A DNA stretch of 18,753 nucleotides from Thiobacillus sp. UBA6205 (lineage in GTDB: Bacteria; Pseudomonadota; Gammaproteobacteria; Burkholderiales; Thiobacillaceae), in NCBI GenBank assembly GCA_002421825.1, contig DISR01000019.1:10446-29198 (forward strand). Direction: 5' to 3'. A program made the translations under genes and the position numbers. A model generated the notes under the pieces. The model was not told the origin of the DNA, made no database searches, and saw nothing but the letters and a program-made list of their open reading frames with translations. Below, piece by piece: positions 16,893-18,753 of this stretch. How positions within the stretch are numbered: the stretch's first letter is position 1; each line of letters begins with the position of its first letter.

Positions 16893-16904
16893 GAAGCGCG
16901 CTTC
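16893..16904. promoter_or_regulatory. Perfect 12-bp palindrome upstream of the cassette promoter
   Basis: GAAGCGCGCTTC is an exact palindrome centred about 21 bp upstream of the proposed -35. It could be a binding site for a dimeric regulator. There is no second copy nearby and I recognise no specific regulator; in GC-rich DNA a chance match is possible. Confidence 0.3.
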
Positions 16905-16909
16905 AGTGT

Positions 16910-16926
16910 CCCCCGGTTCGCGGGGG
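16910..16926. repeat. Stem-loop 1 between rhlE and the glycosyltransferase cassette
   Basis: CCCCCG and CGGGGG flank a 5-nt loop GTTCG. It lies 8 bp from a second, stronger G/C hairpin, and arms of the two could pair alternatively. There is no T-run on either strand. Confidence 0.55.
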
Positions 16927-16934
16927 CGATTTCA

Positions 16935-16958
16935 GCCCCCCCTGACAAATGGGGGGGC
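16935..16958 (-). terminator. Stem-loop 2 after rhlE (possible terminator)
   Basis: GCCCCCCC and GGGGGGGC form a perfect 8-bp G/C stem with loop TGACAAAT, 15 bp after the rhlE TAA (16974). It lacks a downstream U-tract in the transcript, so termination would be weak or Rho-assisted; mRNA 3' protection is equally possible. Confidence 0.45.
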
Positions 16959-16973
16959 GGATTTACTGCGCGC

Positions 16974-18389
16974 TTATTCCCACTCGCGCCGCTGCGGCCG
17001 GTCGGTCGGTCGCTGGCCAGGCTTGGCGCTGCGCTTGTTTCCCTGGGATTGATCGGGTTGCGCGGCATAGCGTTCCTGCATGCGGCGCTCGCTGGGGCCG
17101 GTGAAGCCGACGGCTTCACTGCCGCCGCCGTTGCGTCCCTTGCCGGCGCCCTTGGGCTTGAAGCCGCTGCCCTGCTTGAACTCGTGCGGCGAACGGCGCT
17201 TGCCGGGCTTGGCGTTGAAATCGCGGCGCGGACGCTCCTCGCGCACCCGGGTTTTGGGCTCGAGGCCGGGGATCACCGCAGCATCGATCTTCTGCCCGGT
17301 GTAAGTGGAGATTTTCCTCAGCAACATGCCATCGCGGCTGGACACCAGCGACACGGCAATACCGGAGGCGCCCGCGCGGCCGGTGCGGCCGATGCGGTGC
17401 ACGTAATCTTCCGCCTGCTTGGGCAGGTCGAAATTGATGACGTGGGAAATGCCGGCGACGTCGATGCCGCGCGCTGCCACGTCGGTCGCAATCAGGATGC
17501 GGATTTCGCCGCGGCGCAGGCGGGTCAAGGTGCGGTTGCGCGCGCCCTGCTGCATGTCGCCATGCAGCGCGGCAGCGGGAAAACCCTGCTGGTACAGATC
17601 GCCGGCCAACTGGTCGGCATCGCGCTTGGTCGCGGTAAACACGATGGCCTGGTTCACTTCCGTGTCGCGCAGCAGATGGTCGAGGATGCGGGTCTTGTGA
17701 TCGAGATCGTCGCAGAAATGCAGGCGCTGCTCGATATTCTCATGGCGCTGCTGCTGACCGGCGATTTCCACGCGCTTGGGGTCGCGCAGCAGGTTCTTGG
17801 CGATCTGCGCCATCTTGCCGTCCAGCGTGGCCGAGAACAGCAGGGTCTGGCGCGAGGCCGGCGTCGCCTTGGCAATCAGGTTCACATCGTCGATGAAGCC
17901 CATGTCGAGCATGCGGTCGGCCTCGTCCAGCACCAGCATTTCCAGGCGCGAAAAATCCACCTTGCCGCGCTGCATGTGATCGAGCAGGCGGCCGGGGGTC
18001 GCGACCAGGATATCCACCGGGCTTGCCAGCAGGCGGTTCTGCACGGGGTAAGGCGTGCCGCCGAGAATGCTCACACATTTTGCGCGGCGCAGGTATTTGC
18101 CGTACTTGTCGGCGGCGGCGGAAATCTGCTGCGCCAGTTCGCGCGTGGGCGACAGCACCAGGATGCGCGGCCCCTTGCCCGGACCCTTGGGCGGCTCGCA
18201 GAGCTTGTGCAGCGCGGGCAGCATGAAGGCTGCGGTCTTGCCCGTTCCCGTTTGCGCCGAGGCCATGAGGTCGTGCCCGGCCATGACCGCCGGAATCGCT
18301 TCCGTCTGGACGGGCGTGGGCGCGGTATAGCCGGAATCGTTGAGCGCCTTCAGGATGAAGGGGTTGAGGGAGAGAGTTTCAAAAGTCAA
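16974..18389 (-). CDS. rhlE: DEAD-box ATP-dependent RNA helicase, RhlE type
   Basis: RhlE-type helicases unwind RNA in ribosome assembly and RNA decay. All helicase motifs are present: the Q motif (APTPVQTEAIP), motif I AQTGTGKT, Ia PTRELAQQ, Ib TPGRLLDH, II DEAD, III SAT, V TDVAARGIDV and VI HRIGRTGRAG. A basic, Gly/Arg/Lys-rich tail of about 100 residues follows. I prefer the TTG at 18389: it gives the family-like start (M)TFETLSLNPFILKAL and has GGAAG 6 nt upstream. An ATG 12 codons upstream (18425) is in frame but has no ribosome site and adds residues unlike the family. The product is about 471 residues. It is preceded by a long structured leader, and a strong G/C hairpin follows the stop. 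Confidence 0.93.
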   Translation of the reverse strand: MTFETLSLNPFILKALNDSGYTAPTPVQTEAIPAVMAGHDLMASAQTGTGKTAAFMLPALHKLCEPPKGPGKGPRILVLSPTRELAQQISAAADKYGKYLRRAKCVSILGGTPYPVQNRLLASPVDILVATPGRLLDHMQRGKVDFSRLEMLVLDEADRMLDMGFIDDVNLIAKATPASRQTLLFSATLDGKMAQIAKNLLRDPKRVEIAGQQQRHENIEQRLHFCDDLDHKTRILDHLLRDTEVNQAIVFTATKRDADQLAGDLYQQGFPAAALHGDMQQGARNRTLTRLRRGEIRILIATDVAARGIDVAGISHVINFDLPKQAEDYVHRIGRTGRAGASGIAVSLVSSRDGMLLRKISTYTGQKIDAAVIPGLEPKTRVREERPRRDFNAKPGKRRSPHEFKQGSGFKPKGAGKGRNGGGSEAVGFTGPSERRMQERYAAQPDQSQGNKRSAKPGQRPTDRPQRREWE

Positions 18390-18627
18390 TTCATTCTTCC
18401 AGACAGGCACAGGATAAAAAAACATGCTGCCGCGTGCCCGTGTCGCGGCGGCTAGCGCTCTGTCGCTAACCGGGAACACTGCGGGCGAAGCCTGTGCAGG
18501 AAGGAGGTCAGGGACACCGTGGTGAACGGTATTGAACGGCTCGATGAAGCGGCGGCCGGGAATCCCCTTTCGCCGTGCGCCGCGGATTTGGCGGGCGCTT
18601 AATGCAAGCTGCCTTGCAGTTCGCAAG
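18390..18627 (-). promoter_or_regulatory. Long hairpin-rich 5' leader of rhlE (candidate cis-regulatory RNA)
   Basis: From the predicted transcription start near 18627 to the TTG start there are about 240 nt with no credible small gene. At least four local hairpins are exact or nearly so on the minus strand. They are TGCAAG-GCAG-CTTGCA (18603-18618), ACCGT-TCACC-ACGGT (18516-18530), GGTTAGCG-ACAGAG-CGCTAGCC (18450-18471, one G-U) and GCCGCG-9 nt-CGCGGC (18429-18449). The last two lie just upstream of the start. No known riboswitch was recognised. DEAD-box helicase mRNAs are often autoregulated through long leaders, so this is a plausible control region. Confidence 0.5.
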
Positions 18628-18633
18628 GGCGGC

Positions 18634-18661
18634 AGTATAACACCGCGCGCGCATTGGGCAA
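18634..18661 (-). promoter_or_regulatory. Sigma-70-type promoter of rhlE
   Basis: On the minus strand TATACT (18634-18639) is preceded by TTGCCC at a 16-bp spacing (18656-18661). The -10 matches five of six consensus bases and the -35 four of six. The predicted start near 18627 defines the long leader. Confidence 0.6.
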
Positions 18662-18687
18662 GAAAAGATTTGCAGCCCGCGGCGCCC

Positions 18688-18716
18688 TTGTGGGAGCGGC
18701 GCCCTCGCCGCGATTG
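18688..18716. repeat. REP-type palindromic element
   Basis: TTGTGGGAGCGGCG, a CCCT loop and CGCCGCGATTG form the familiar REP layout: a conserved GTGGGAGC head followed by a GCGGCG/CGCCGC stem. Elements of this pattern are dispersed in pseudomonads, xanthomonads and some betaproteobacteria. It lies upstream of the rhlE promoter. Only one copy is in the window, so its repeat status is from recall. Confidence 0.6.
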
Positions 18717-18734
18717 ACATTCCCCCAACCCATC

Positions 18735-18750
18735 GGCCCGGGGGCGGGCC
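18735..18750. other. GC stem-loop at window edge
   Basis: GGCCCG and CGGGCC flank a GGGG loop close to the right edge. It could belong to the 3' end of a gene outside the window. Nothing else is seen in 18717-18753. Confidence 0.3.
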
Positions 18751-18753
18751 TCC

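Noticed and set aside
16821..18455. Plus-strand open frame of about 544 codons opposite rhlE
   Set aside because: It mirrors a gene with every DEAD-box motif; the composition is typical of an antisense shadow.
18714..18719. TTGACA on the plus strand as a promoter -35
   Set aside because: No AT-rich -10 follows in the remaining bases, only a GC hairpin.

Overview
The window reads as a chromosomal segment of a GC-rich proteobacterium, most likely a betaproteobacterium of the Nitrosomonadales/Gallionellales/Thiobacillus type. That placement rests on recalled protein similarity and gene order (dapE-prmB; rnm-yciO-M50 protease-trpS-scpA-scpB-rluB; yciB-yciI-bolA-ppiC), not on a search. Almost all of it is housekeeping sequence at high coding density. 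I see no prophage, integrase, transposase, CRISPR array, tRNA or rRNA.

Layout. 1-2119 (+): the 3' end of dapE (lysine/diaminopimelate synthesis), prmB (methylation of ribosomal protein L3) and a small membrane protein related to mechanosensitive channels. 2135-11368 (-): a long co-directional block. In transcription order it is rnm (PHP exoribonuclease), yciO, a site-2-type M50 protease, trpS, a lon protease, scpA, scpB, rluB and an orphan zinc-ribbon protein. The lon copy is not beside clpPX and has a divergent N-terminus. 11484-13775 (+): yciB, a YciI-family gene, a BolA-family gene and a periplasmic parvulin form a tight operon, followed by a separately promoted Hfq-like gene. 13747-16822 (-): a three-gene overlapping cassette of a family 2 glycosyltransferase, a VTT/DedA-type membrane protein and an ArnT/PMT-type membrane glycosyltransferase, consistent with lipid-linked sugar transfer onto an envelope glycan or lipid. 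16974-18389 (-): an RhlE-type DEAD-box helicase with a long hairpin-rich leader.

The noncoding parts are the most interesting. (i) Two related inverted-repeat elements with conserved ends and different centres bracket rluB. One appears to supply the last codons and stop of rluB. (ii) A near-perfect 13-14 bp inverted repeat lies just upstream of lon and covers its ribosome binding site, downstream of a CTTGAAA heat-shock-type -35. (iii) The rhlE leader is about 240 nt with at least four consecutive hairpins and a good promoter, and a REP-type palindrome lies upstream of it. (iv) Strong G/C hairpins and a perfect 12-bp palindrome lie between rhlE and the glycosyltransferase cassette.

Several genes concern RNA metabolism (hfq-like, rhlE, rnm, rluB, yciO, trpS), but apart from ordinary operon linkage I see no evidence that they form one system. 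I found no clearly new multi-gene system. The best candidates for new biology are the lon and rhlE leaders, the Hfq variant, the dispersed repeat family and the glycosyltransferase-VTT-glycosyltransferase cassette.
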